A stretch of DNA of 64,000 nucleotides from an uncultured Collinsella sp. Its GTDB lineage: Bacteria > Actinomycetota > Coriobacteriia > Coriobacteriales > Coriobacteriaceae. Made by a program: the position numbers and the translations under genes. The first letter of the stretch is position 1. Each line of letters opens with the position of its first letter. The notes beneath the pieces were generated by a model. That model had not been told where the DNA came from and searched no databases. It was given only the letters and a program-made list of their open reading frames with translations. Shown piece after piece: positions 44,725 to 55,302 of this stretch. Where the stretch lies: positions 1-64,000 of the forward strand of contig CAAECW010000116.1 in the NCBI GenBank assembly GCA_900754445.1. Direction: 5' to 3'.

Positions 44725-46095
44725 CTAAGCTACGCCATCGCGGGCAAGCTCCTCTGCCAGGGCTTCTGCCGGCATGGCCATAATCGCATCGAGCTCGGTG
44801 TCGACCTCGGGGATGCGCTTGACCTTCAGCTTGCGCACCAGGTCACCGCGGCACATCACGTGCATCGGTTCACGCAACACCGCTAGGTCGTCCAGAGGAT
44901 TCTCGCGCGTCACCAGAATATCGGCAGCCTTGCCGCACTCGATTGCACCGGTCTCGTCGCCCAGGCCCAGCAGCTCGGCATTGACCTGCGTGGCCGTATG
45001 CAGCGCGAAGGCATTGCTCACGCCCACGTACTTGGCAAAATAGGCCACCTCGCGCCACATGTCGTACTGCGTCACGAACGGGCAGCTCGAGTCCGTGCCC
45101 AGGCCCACCTTGATACCGGCTTCCAGCGCCGCACGAGCACTCTCGATAATGCCCGAGCACACGATGTCGCCGTTCTTCTTTTGCGTGTCGGTCGAATGGG
45201 TCTTTTCCGGATCGAGCAGTACAAACGGCAGTGCGGGGCTGATCGTGCAGGTCACGCTCGGCGCGCGTCCCTCGAGCTGCGTACCCGCGGCACCGTAATA
45301 CAGCTCCAGGATCTCGGGGGTCATCGGAGCGCCGTGCTCGATTGTGTCGACGCCGGCCTGAAGCGCGGCCTTCACACCTTCGGTGCTCTCGACATGGGCC
45401 ATGACCGGAAGGCCAACCTCGTGCGCCGCCCTGCACGCCGCAGCGGCAACCTCGACCGGCATGCGCAGCACGCCCGGCTCGCCCACCTCGGTCGCGTCGA
45501 ACACGCCACCCGTCACGAACAGCTTGATAACGTCGGCGCCGCGCGCATACAAATCACGCACCTGTTCGGCCGCCTCGTCGGGGGTATTGGCCACCTGCGC
45601 AAAGAGGCCCGCACCGTGGCCACCTGGCACCGTGACACCCGTTCCCGGTGCCACCAGACGCGGACCCTGATACTTGCCGGCATCGATGGCGTTGCGCACG
45701 GCAATATCGGCAAACAGCGGGTCGCCTGCACCGCGCACCGTGGTCACGCCGCTTGCCAACTGTTGCTGGGCGCTGCCTTTGAGGATATGGCGGACGATGG
45801 CGCGACCCACGGGATTATCGAGCTTCTTCATCAGCGCACCCGCATCGCCTGCCGAGACCGGCTTGCCCGAGCCGCACAGATGCACGTGCATGTTGATGAG
45901 GCCCGGCATGAGATACGCACCGCCCAGGTCGATGACCTCGGCCCCCGCTGGAGCTTGGGCCACGGCGCTCGGTCCCATCCAGGTGATGATGCCACGCTCA
46001 ACGGCCACGGCCATATCGGGCTGCGGCTCCATATGTTCCGAACCATTCAGAACGGTCGCATTGATAAACAACGTGGGACGATCGGCAGTCGCCAT
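44725..46095 (-). CDS. Metal-dependent amidohydrolase family protein
   Basis: The 456-residue protein has the amidohydrolase TIM-barrel signature: GLINMHVHLCG (HxH), a central lysine in ADVIKLFVTGG, MAHVEST and DTIEHGAPM histidines, and GLGTDSSCPF for the late Asp. A C-terminal small domain closes it (GAIECGKAADILVTRENPL). This is the imidazolonepropionase/prolidase-like branch. The substrate is unknown. The start at 46095 (MATADRPTL) follows GGGAGGAGC. The longer frame upstream is not supported. Confidence 0.83.
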   Translation of the reverse strand: MATADRPTLFINATVLNGSEHMEPQPDMAVAVERGIITWMGPSAVAQAPAGAEVIDLGGAYLMPGLINMHVHLCGSGKPVSAGDAGALMKKLDNPVGRAIVRHILKGSAQQQLASGVTTVRGAGDPLFADIAVRNAIDAGKYQGPRLVAPGTGVTVPGGHGAGLFAQVANTPDEAAEQVRDLYARGADVIKLFVTGGVFDATEVGEPGVLRMPVEVAAAACRAAHEVGLPVMAHVESTEGVKAALQAGVDTIEHGAPMTPEILELYYGAAGTQLEGRAPSVTCTISPALPFVLLDPEKTHSTDTQKKNGDIVCSGIIESARAALEAGIKVGLGTDSSCPFVTQYDMWREVAYFAKYVGVSNAFALHTATQVNAELLGLGDETGAIECGKAADILVTRENPLDDLAVLREPMHVMCRGDLVRKLKVKRIPEVDTELDAIMAMPAEALAEELARDGVA

Positions 46096-46423
46096 ATCGA
46101 GCTCCTCCCTCACGATTAACTTGAACATTTGTCCATTATTACCCAGTGCGGCAGGATTGCTGCGGACATATCGGTTAACGGAGAAAGGAGAAGATGCGGG
46201 GAACGGAATGCGTTGCAGTCCCATCCCAGCGACATCCGGGAAATGTCTCAATCTATAACAGGTAGACCGGGTTTTAGCAGCCAGATGTTACAGATCGAGA
46301 TCTTTCGGCACTGCGTCCAACCTTTGTCTCAATCTGTAACAGTTACGAGGCCAAACGGCCCCCTGTTGTTACAGATCGAGACAAACTCGGCAGGAACAAC
46401 CACATCCGCGTCAGTTGCACCCC
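46096..46423. other. Intergenic region between two minus-strand genes
   Basis: The region holds the 57-bp repeat pair D (46245-46382) plus probable promoter DNA for the amidohydrolase. No other feature is visible. Confidence 0.5.
46245..46382. repeat. 57-bp palindromic repeats, pair D
   Basis: Units 46245-46301 and 46326-46382 are separated by a 24-base linker, CTTTCGGCA...CCAACCTTT, closely related to the linker of pair E. One arm has ATAACA instead of GTAACA. Confidence 0.9.
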
Positions 46424-47494
46424 TCAGTGCCCATACCACTGCCGTCTCCATTCCTCAGCCAAATCGACCCGCTGCGGAATGCCCGCCAGTCTCATCTTTT
46501 CAGCCAGCTTCCCCGGATTCTTGAGCTCATCAAACGTAAACCTCAGTACCTTATGTCCGAGCATCGTCAGATGGGACTCCCGTTGACGTTCCGCCACGAA
46601 TGGGTCGACCAACTCCCGGCCATCGTCGTTCTGCAAGGTATACTTCCCCTTTCCGTCGAGCTCGCCAATCACGCACGTCCCGTCCTCGAGCCTCCAGAAA
46701 TAGTCGACGCGAAACGTTTGGCTCGGATCGAGCGGATCACGAAACTCCACCTGCAACTCTGGCGCCGGAAAACCGTATGCAATAAAGAATGCCCGAAAAC
46801 GAGACTCACCGCCGTTTTCAGACAGCCCGTCCGCATACGACGCGATCACCTGCGCTCTGCGATACCCGCGCTTGCCTTCACAATCTATACGAAGCCGCTC
46901 ACAAAAGTCATCGCGCGATACGCCCTTTGCTCGCAACGCAGAATCGGCAATCGCCAGGCCATACGAAAACGGCGCGCGCAGCAGGCAATCCTCTACCGTG
47001 CGCCAAAACGGCGTCGCCCGCACGCCGTCGACTTGTTCAAGCGCGCCCGCCGCCCGTGGACGCAACAGCCGGCATCCTGCACTCAGCGGCACCGAGCAAC
47101 CTGTCTTAACAAGAAATCGCGGCCCAAGCAGATCATTCGGCACCTCCAGACCCCACAAAAGCGCCGCGTCATAACCCCAAAACGCCCAATCGGGATGAAA
47201 CTCCGCAAACCCTTTGACGGTACGCAGCGCTCGCTCCGCCGGCGTCAACGCATCCCAATCATGTTGAAAACAGAACAAATACGGCTCGGGCTCCGCAATA
47301 TCATCGATTCCCACATGACGCCGCAGCCACATGAGCTCGGCATTGTCGTGCGTCACAAGCAGCACGCCTTGTTCAGCCGCCTCCGTGAGCCTGGCAAGCA
47401 TCCTATTCCGCGCCAAGGTGTTACGTGTTGCATGCTTGTGTTTGAGAACGGTATTAGACACTTTCATCACCACCACGTCAGACAAATGGACCAT
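46424..47494 (-). CDS. AbiEi/DUF559-like protein with nuclease-fold C terminus
   Basis: The 356-residue protein has an N-terminal region with TRNTLARNRMLARLTEAAEQG and AEFHPDWAFWGYDAALLWGLEVP, reminiscent of AbiEi-type DNA-binding or antitoxin proteins. Its C-terminal third (ESRFRAFFIAYG, FRVDYFWRLEDGTCVIGELDGKGKY, ERQRESHLTMLGHKVLRFT) has a Vsr/DUF559 restriction-nuclease-like pattern. Function is not established. The ATG at 47494 (MVHLSDVV) follows GGAGG; an upstream TTG is less likely. It is flanked on both sides by 57-bp repeat pairs D and E, like a cassette. Confidence 0.6.
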   Translation of the reverse strand: MVHLSDVVVMKVSNTVLKHKHATRNTLARNRMLARLTEAAEQGVLLVTHDNAELMWLRRHVGIDDIAEPEPYLFCFQHDWDALTPAERALRTVKGFAEFHPDWAFWGYDAALLWGLEVPNDLLGPRFLVKTGCSVPLSAGCRLLRPRAAGALEQVDGVRATPFWRTVEDCLLRAPFSYGLAIADSALRAKGVSRDDFCERLRIDCEGKRGYRRAQVIASYADGLSENGGESRFRAFFIAYGFPAPELQVEFRDPLDPSQTFRVDYFWRLEDGTCVIGELDGKGKYTLQNDDGRELVDPFVAERQRESHLTMLGHKVLRFTFDELKNPGKLAEKMRLAGIPQRVDLAEEWRRQWYGH

Positions 47495-47520
47495 CGTCAC
47501 CGTTTCCTCCGCTGACAAAT

Positions 47521-47657
47521 GTCTTGATCTGTAACAGGAAGACAGTCTTTAAGCCTCTAGTTGTTACAGAACAAGATCTTTCGGCAGCCGCCAACCTTCC
47601 GTCTCAATCTGTAACAGTTACGGGCCCAAACAGCCGCCAAACGTTACAGATTGAGAC
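47521..47657. repeat. 57-bp palindromic repeats, pair E
   Basis: Units 47521-47577 and 47601-47657 are separated by 23 bases (CTTTCGGCAGCC...). They lie directly upstream of the nuclease-fold gene on the minus strand. Confidence 0.9.
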
Positions 47658-47693
47658 AAAGTCAGGGCTGTAGGGCGGCACCAGTCACATCCC

Positions 47694-48401
47694 CTACTCC
47701 CATTCTTGTTCGTAGATGTTGAGGGACTTCACGTAGCGCCCCTGGGCGCCCATGATGTCGCGGACCAGGCGCAAAAAGAAGCTGACGCACGAGGTGTCAA
47801 AGCCGTCCTGCAGATCCTCGGGATGCACCGCACCCGGTCCATCGACCGCCGTGTCACTCAGGCGCGCGATGTCATACAGATAGAGCTGTCCCGCCGTCAG
47901 CCAGACATCGTCGACGCAGGCGAGGCGCACCGCGATCGCGCCGTCGCTCCAATGCTCCTTTTGCACGATATGCGGGTCGTAGACATCAAAGCGAAGGTCG
48001 GCGCGCGTATCCTTCAGCGCAACCATGCCGTTCGCAGGATCCTTGTCCAAAATGCCAAAGCGCGAGAAATACTGTGTGTCGCGCACCTGCTCGAGCCGCT
48101 TAAGCGAGGCAGGCGAAAACGATGCCGGCGGCTCATCAACATACAGCTCGAGCAGCGTCTTGCCATGGCGATAGGGGCGCTCGAAGAGCAGCCAATCGGT
48201 AAACGCCATGTTGTAGGCCATGATTTCGTTTTGGGAAGGCTCGGTGCGATAGCTGAGCCACGGGTCGACAATAATCTCAAACTGCTCGCGCGCCGGCTCC
48301 AAAAACTGAAACTTCCGCAGCATCCAAAAATGGGCCATGTCGGCAATATCGTTGCCGACGGCTTCGGCCAGCTGCGCTCGGTCTAAAGCGTGATCAGTCA
48401 T
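47694..48401 (-). CDS. Hypothetical protein
   Basis: The 235-residue protein begins MTDHALDRAQLAEAVGNDIA and contains FEIIVDPWLSYRTEPSQNEI and ILDKDPANGMVALKDTRADLRFDVYDP. The layout is alpha/beta, with no signal peptide or membrane segment. RBS GAGGAGGATGCC supports the ATG. I do not recognise a family. The gene is single, with repeat pair E between it and the nuclease-fold gene. Confidence 0.7.
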   Translation of the reverse strand: MTDHALDRAQLAEAVGNDIADMAHFWMLRKFQFLEPAREQFEIIVDPWLSYRTEPSQNEIMAYNMAFTDWLLFERPYRHGKTLLELYVDEPPASFSPASLKRLEQVRDTQYFSRFGILDKDPANGMVALKDTRADLRFDVYDPHIVQKEHWSDGAIAVRLACVDDVWLTAGQLYLYDIARLSDTAVDGPGAVHPEDLQDGFDTSCVSFFLRLVRDIMGAQGRYVKSLNIYEQEWE

Positions 48402-48753
48402 GGCATCCTCCTCAAACTGATGGACCTCAATTTGAGCTTACGAGGAGGGTGGGCAGCCACGACCAGCGCGGGCAAAATAGGCCTCCGGCTGCAAACCAGA
48501 TGCTGACCAAACACTTGACTAAAAGCTTGACCGAAAATGCGCACCGCAACAAAATCGCAGGTAAACATAGACGGCCAACCCGTCCTTTTGAGCCAGATAC
48601 CCACAGCCACCATAGAAACAACAGGTGACCACAGCCCAAGAAGTCGACAAATGAACACCCGTACGTCGACAAACGAACAAATCGGTCGCAAAGAGTGCCC
48701 CCAACGACTAGACAAAAATGACCAGTCATTGGGGACGTTCTTAAATGACTACT
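48402..48753. other. 352-base intergenic region with small repeats
   Basis: The region contains two direct copies of GTCGACAAAYGAACA (48643-48657 and 48665-48679). It also holds a nested palindrome around 48699-48750 built from CCCCAACGACT/AGTCATTGGGG and AGTCATT/AATGACT. The palindrome probably terminates gltD transcription or is another interspersed repeat. A 105-residue minus-strand frame here looks spurious. Confidence 0.45.
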
Positions 48754-50235
<1,482 letters not shown>

Positions 50236-50240
50236 GGCAC

Positions 50241-53200
50241 TTACGCCTCCTTCTTGGTCGAAGCAACAGAGCTGGCGGTGGCGGGCGCAGCGCCAGCGAC
50301 ACCACCCGCCACATCAAAGCGAGCGACATCCGCGGCACTCGCGCGGCCGGTCACAATGTCAAACGCCAGCTCCTCGGCCTGCGCATGCGTCTTGCCCACG
50401 GCCTCGGCGGCGGCGACAATCGCCAGCACGCGCTCGTACTCGGTTGGAATGACCTTCACAAAGTGCTTGCTCATCGTCTCAAAGCTGTAGAGCAGCTTAA
50501 TACCGCGCGGGCTCTGCGTCGCGTCCACGTGCTCCTGGATGAGCGCACGAATCTGCGCAAGCTCACCGGCCGTCGGGGCTTTAAGCTCAACGCTCTCGTG
50601 GTTCACACGGGCATCGAGCGTGCCGTACTGGTCAAAGACGTAAGCCACGCCGCCCGTCATGCCGGCGGCGAAGTTCTGCCCGACCTCGCCCAGGATGAGC
50701 GCCAGACCTCCCGTCATGTACTCGCAGCCATGGTTGCCGCAGCCCTCGACTACCACCGTGGCACCGGAGTTGCGTACGCCAAAGCGCTGGCCGGCCAGGC
50801 CGTTAATGAAGCCGCGGCCACTCGTAGCGCCAAAGAACGCAACGTTGCCCACGATGATGTTCTCGTCGAACTTGTAGGTCGCATGCGGGTTGGGGCGCAC
50901 CGACACCTCGCCGCCCGAAAGGCCCTTGCCAAAGTAGTCGTTGGCGTCGCCGCACACGTTGAGCGTAATGCCGCGCGGCAGGAAGGCGCCAAAGCTCTGA
51001 CCGGCCGAACCATCGCAATCGATGGTGATGGAGCCGGCGGGCAGGCCCTCGGGATGCGCCTTGGTCACCGCGTTGCCCAAGATGGTGCCCACGCAGCGGT
51101 TGACGTTGGCGATATCGGCGCGGAAGCGAATCGGACGCAGGTGCGCACGGGCATCGGCCGTATAGGGCACAAACAACGTGGAGTCGAGCGTCTTTTCGAG
51201 CTCGCTGTCCGCAGCCATCTGCGGCAGGAAGTGACGACCGTCGGCACCCGGGATGTGGGCACCGAACTCGCAGGTCGCGCTCGCCAGCACGGGCGACAGA
51301 TCGAGCAGGTTGGCCTTGCGGTTGCCCGGGACCTCAATCTGGCGCAAGCACTCGGGATGGCCGACCATCTCGTCGACGGTGCGGAAGCCCAGGCTCGCCA
51401 TGACCTCGCGCAGCTGCTCGGCAACAAAGAGCATAAAGTGCTCGACGTGCTCGGGCTTGCCGCGGAAGCCGCGACGCAGGCGACAGTTTTGCGTGGCGAT
51501 GCCGGCCGGGCAGGTATCCTGCTGGCAGTCGCGCTGCATAAGGCAGCCCATGGAGATGAGCGGCATGGTCGCAAAGCCAAACTCCTCGGCACCCAGCAGG
51601 CAGGCGACGGCGACATCGGTGCCGTCCATGAGCTTGCCGTCGGCTTCGAGCACCACGCGTGAGCGCAGGCCGTTTTGCAGCAGCGTCTGCTGGGCCTCGG
51701 CAAGGCCAAGCTCCAGCGGCAGACCGGCGTGCCAGATCGAATCGCGCGCCGCAGCACCGGAGCCGCCGTTGTGGCCGCTGATCAAGATCTTGTCGGCGGC
51801 ACCCTTGGCCACACCGGTGGCGATGGTGCCGACGCCGGCCTCGCTGACCAGCTTGACCGACACGCGTGCGCCGGGGTTGGCGTTCTTAAGATCGAAGATA
51901 AGCTCCGCCAGGTCCTCGATGGAGTAGATGTCGTGGTGCGGCGGAGGCGAGATCAGGCCGATGCCGGGCGTGGACTGACGGACCTCGGCGATCCAGGGGT
52001 AGACCTTCTTGCCGGGCAGGTGGCCGCCCTCGCCGGGCTTGGCGCCCTGGGCCATCTTGATCTGAATCTCAAAGGCGCTGCACAGGTAGCGGCTCGTCAC
52101 GCCAAAGCGCGCGCTTGCCACCTGCTTGATGGCGGAATTCTTGGAGTCACCGTTAGCCAGCGGGGTCTCACGGCGCGGATCCTCGCCGCCCTCGCCCGAG
52201 TTGGAACGGCCGTGCAGGCGGTTCATGGCGATGGCCATGCACTCGTGTGCTTCCTTGCTGATGGAACCGTACGACATGGCGCCGGTGTTAAAGCGGCGGA
52301 CGACGTTGAGCGCGGGCTCCACCTCGTCGAGCGAAACCGGCGTGCGACCGTTGGCATCAAAGTCCAGCAGGTCGCGCAGGCGCACGGCACGGCCGGTGCG
52401 GTGCAGACGGGCGCTGTACTCCTTAAAGGTGTCGTAGCAGTCCTCACGGCAGGCGGTCTGCAGCAAGTAGACAGTCTGCGGATCGATGAGGTGATCCTCG
52501 CCGCCGAGTGGGCGCCACTTGGTCAGACCCAGCGTGGGCAGCTGATCGGGAGCCGGGCTCCTAAGGATAGCGAGCGCGGCGTCGTAGCGCTCGTTTTGCT
52601 CGCGCTCGACGTCCTCGACACCCATACCGCCCACACGGCTCACCGTGCCGGCGAAGTACGCGTTGACGAACTCGGGCGTAAAGCCCACGGCCTCGAAGAT
52701 CTGTGCCGAATGGTAGCTCTGCACCGTGGAGATGCCCATCTTGGACATGATGGAGACGATGCCGGCGGTCGCAGCCTTGTTGTAGTTGGCGATACCCTGC
52801 TCGGCCGTCACGTCCAGGTCGCCGTGTGCCGCCAGATCGCGGATGCACGCATGTGCGTTGTACGGATAGATGCCGCTCGCGGAGTAGCCCACCAGTGCAG
52901 CAAAGTCGTGCGGGGACACGGCGTCGCCGCACTCCACCACGATGTCGGCAAAGGTGCGCACGCCGGCGCGGATCAGGTGGTTGTGTACGCAGCCCACGGC
53001 GAGCAGCGACGGCACGGACACCTCGCCCACTCCGGCACGATCACTCAACACCACGATGTTCACGCCGTCGCGGACCGCAGCCTCAACGTCCTCTGCAAGC
53101 TGCTTGAGCGCAGCCTGCAGCGCGCCCTCGCCGGCATCGCGGCGGTACACGGCACGGAAACGGCAGGTCTTAAAGCCCACGCGGTCGATGGCGCAGATAC

Positions 53201-54938
53201 GCTCGAACTCCTCCTCGCTCAGCAGCGGACGCTCCAAGCGCACCAGCTGGCAGGCCGTGCGGGAATCCTCGAGCAGGTTGCCGTGGTTGCCCAGGTAGAG
53301 CGTGGTCGAGGTGACCATATGCTCGCGAAGGGCGTCGATGGGCGGGTTCGTGACCTGAGCGAATAGCTGATAGAAGTAGTCAAAGAACGAACGCGTCTTC
53401 TTAGACAGGCAGGCCAGCGGTGCGTCGATGCCCATCGAGGCGAGTGGCGCCTTGCCCTGCTGGGCCATGGGACGCACGACCTCGTCAACATCATCCCAGT
53501 GATACCCGAGCTTAGCCATGCGCACGGCGGCGGGCACCTCGGCGTCCTCGGCGGGCGTTGCCGCGGCAGGCCTATCGAGCGCGTCGACGGTCAGCGTCTC
53601 CTCGGCAATCCAATCACGGTAGGGCTTTTCCTTGGCGTAACGGGCGCGCAGCTCGTCGTTGTAGATGACGCGCCCGCGGGCAAAGTCGACCTCGAGCATC
53701 TGGCCCGGTCCCAGGCAGCCGCTCGTCAGGATGTTCTCGGGGCGCACCTCGATGGTGCCCACCTCGCTTGCCAGCATAAAGCGACCGTCGCGCGTCACAT
53801 AGTAGCGGGCGGGACGCAGGCCGTTACGGTCGAGGGCGGCACCCAGCGTGCGACCGTCGGTAAAGGCGATGGCCGCCGGACCATCCCACGGCTCCATAAG
53901 CATGGACTGGTAAGCGTCGTAGGCGCGGCGCTCCTCAATCAGGCTGTCGTTGTGGTCCCACGGCTCGGGCAGCAACATGGACGCGGCACGCGTGAGCGGG
54001 CGACCGTTCATGACCAGGAACTCAAGTACATTGTCCAGAATCGCGGAATCGGAGCCCTCGCGGTTGATGATGGGCATCACACGCTCAAGATCGTGCTGCA
54101 GCACGGGGCTGTACAGGTTGGGCTCGCGGGCGCGGATCCAGTTGACGTTGCCCTTGAGGGTGTTGATCTCGCCGTTGTGGATGATATAGCGGTTGGGGTG
54201 TGCGCGCTCCCAGCTGGGCGTGGTATTGGTGGAGTAGCGCGAGTGGACGAGTGCCACGGCCGTCTTGACGGCAGCGTCGTTGAGGTCGATGAAGAAGCGG
54301 CGCATCTGCGTGGCGACCAGCATGCCCTTGTACACGATGGTGCGAGAGCTCATGGAGCACACATAGAAGATCTTGTCGCGCAGGGCAAACTCGGCGTCAG
54401 CCTTCTTTTCGATGGTGCGGCGGCACACGTACAGGCGACGCTCAAAGGCATCGCCGGCGGGCGTGTCGTCCGGACGGCCCAGGAAGGCCTGCAGGATAGT
54501 AGGCATGCAGGCGCGGGCCGTCTCGCCCAGGTCGTGCGGGTCGACCGGCACCTCGCGCCAAAAGAGCAGCGGCACGCCGGCCTCGGCGCAGCCCTCCTCA
54601 AACACGCGGCGGGCATCTTCTACGCCCTTGTCGTCCTGCGGGAAGAACAGCATGGCCACGCCATAGTCGCCCTCTGCCGGCAGAATCTGGCCGCACTTTT
54701 GAGCCTCTTTACGGAAAAAGTGATGCGGAACCTGGAACAGGATGCCAGCGCCGTCGCCGGTGTTCTTCTCGAGTCCCGTGCCACCGCGGTGCTCCAAGTT
54801 GACCAGAATGGACAGCGCATCGTCCAGAATCTGGTGATGGCGCTCACCGTTGATATCGGCAAGCGCGCCGATGCCACATGCATCGTGGTCGAATTCGGGG
54901 CGATAAAGGCCCTGCTGTTGAGCGGAATCTGCCTGCAT
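50241..54938 (-). CDS. gltB: Glutamate synthase large (alpha) subunit
   Basis: The 1565-residue protein has an N-terminal glutaminase domain whose nucleophile would be C21 (HDACGIGALAD) after removal of a 20-residue propeptide. The central domain and the FMN/[3Fe-4S] synthase domain follow (PPPHHDIYSIEDLAELI, GHNGGSGAA, DCQQDTCPAGIATQ). A C-terminal beta-helix GXGXG domain closes it. The length is normal. RBS GGGGAGGATCG. It is the first gene of gltBD, with a palindrome-rich upstream region. Confidence 0.95.
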   Translation of the reverse strand: MQADSAQQQGLYRPEFDHDACGIGALADINGERHHQILDDALSILVNLEHRGGTGLEKNTGDGAGILFQVPHHFFRKEAQKCGQILPAEGDYGVAMLFFPQDDKGVEDARRVFEEGCAEAGVPLLFWREVPVDPHDLGETARACMPTILQAFLGRPDDTPAGDAFERRLYVCRRTIEKKADAEFALRDKIFYVCSMSSRTIVYKGMLVATQMRRFFIDLNDAAVKTAVALVHSRYSTNTTPSWERAHPNRYIIHNGEINTLKGNVNWIRAREPNLYSPVLQHDLERVMPIINREGSDSAILDNVLEFLVMNGRPLTRAASMLLPEPWDHNDSLIEERRAYDAYQSMLMEPWDGPAAIAFTDGRTLGAALDRNGLRPARYYVTRDGRFMLASEVGTIEVRPENILTSGCLGPGQMLEVDFARGRVIYNDELRARYAKEKPYRDWIAEETLTVDALDRPAAATPAEDAEVPAAVRMAKLGYHWDDVDEVVRPMAQQGKAPLASMGIDAPLACLSKKTRSFFDYFYQLFAQVTNPPIDALREHMVTSTTLYLGNHGNLLEDSRTACQLVRLERPLLSEEEFERICAIDRVGFKTCRFRAVYRRDAGEGALQAALKQLAEDVEAAVRDGVNIVVLSDRAGVGEVSVPSLLAVGCVHNHLIRAGVRTFADIVVECGDAVSPHDFAALVGYSASGIYPYNAHACIRDLAAHGDLDVTAEQGIANYNKAATAGIVSIMSKMGISTVQSYHSAQIFEAVGFTPEFVNAYFAGTVSRVGGMGVEDVEREQNERYDAALAILRSPAPDQLPTLGLTKWRPLGGEDHLIDPQTVYLLQTACREDCYDTFKEYSARLHRTGRAVRLRDLLDFDANGRTPVSLDEVEPALNVVRRFNTGAMSYGSISKEAHECMAIAMNRLHGRSNSGEGGEDPRRETPLANGDSKNSAIKQVASARFGVTSRYLCSAFEIQIKMAQGAKPGEGGHLPGKKVYPWIAEVRQSTPGIGLISPPPHHDIYSIEDLAELIFDLKNANPGARVSVKLVSEAGVGTIATGVAKGAADKILISGHNGGSGAAARDSIWHAGLPLELGLAEAQQTLLQNGLRSRVVLEADGKLMDGTDVAVACLLGAEEFGFATMPLISMGCLMQRDCQQDTCPAGIATQNCRLRRGFRGKPEHVEHFMLFVAEQLREVMASLGFRTVDEMVGHPECLRQIEVPGNRKANLLDLSPVLASATCEFGAHIPGADGRHFLPQMAADSELEKTLDSTLFVPYTADARAHLRPIRFRADIANVNRCVGTILGNAVTKAHPEGLPAGSITIDCDGSAGQSFGAFLPRGITLNVCGDANDYFGKGLSGGEVSVRPNPHATYKFDENIIVGNVAFFGATSGRGFINGLAGQRFGVRNSGATVVVEGCGNHGCEYMTGGLALILGEVGQNFAAGMTGGVAYVFDQYGTLDARVNHESVELKAPTAGELAQIRALIQEHVDATQSPRGIKLLYSFETMSKHFVKVIPTEYERVLAIVAAAEAVGKTHAQAEELAFDIVTGRASAADVARFDVAGGVAGAAPATASSVASTKKEA

Positions 54939-55302
54939 CGCGATCCTCCCCTAGATATTTTGATAGTCAGTTGAATAGGCATACTAGAAGTATCGCCGGC
55001 CCGTTGTGTTTCCCGCCCGTTTCGAAACAATTGCGTAACGCACGCCCTACGAGTGGGTGCCGCCGACCTCAAGGGCGACATCAAGGGGCCCCAAGTTCGG
55101 CCTGTAAGCTCACCGCTTCAAACATCTCAATCTGTAACAGTAAGATCCAATTTCCATCCCTAGTTGTTACAGATCAAGACATTTCAGCAATCCCCTTTCA
55201 CCATCCTATTCAAATACAATAGTTTTGTTAGTCTTGGTTAACTTTTGAGCCTAAAACGGGTATCCTTTGCGGCGTCAAACAAACGGCACGCAGGAGCTCA
55301 CC
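54939..55302. other. Divergent intergenic region gltB-Nramp
   Basis: The 364-base region contains GTTTCGAAAC (55019-55028) and TGCGTAACGCA (55032-55042), two perfect short palindromes upstream of gltB that could be regulator sites. It also holds a single 57-bp repeat (55124-55180) and AT-rich DNA with GTTAAC before the Nramp gene. Confidence 0.5.
55124..55180. repeat. 57-bp palindromic repeat, single copy F
   Basis: A lone 57-bp unit with ATCTCAATCTGTAACA and a TGTTACAGATCAAGAC right arm. No second unit lies within 80 bp. Confidence 0.88.

Noticed and set aside
48398..48715. 105-codon minus-strand open frame
   Set aside because: It lacks a good ribosome site and recognisable sequence, and it overlaps direct repeats and palindromes.
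55226..55262. MntR/DtxR-type operator ahead of the Nramp gene
   Set aside because: GTTAAC is present but the flanking bases do not form a convincing palindrome of the known consensus.
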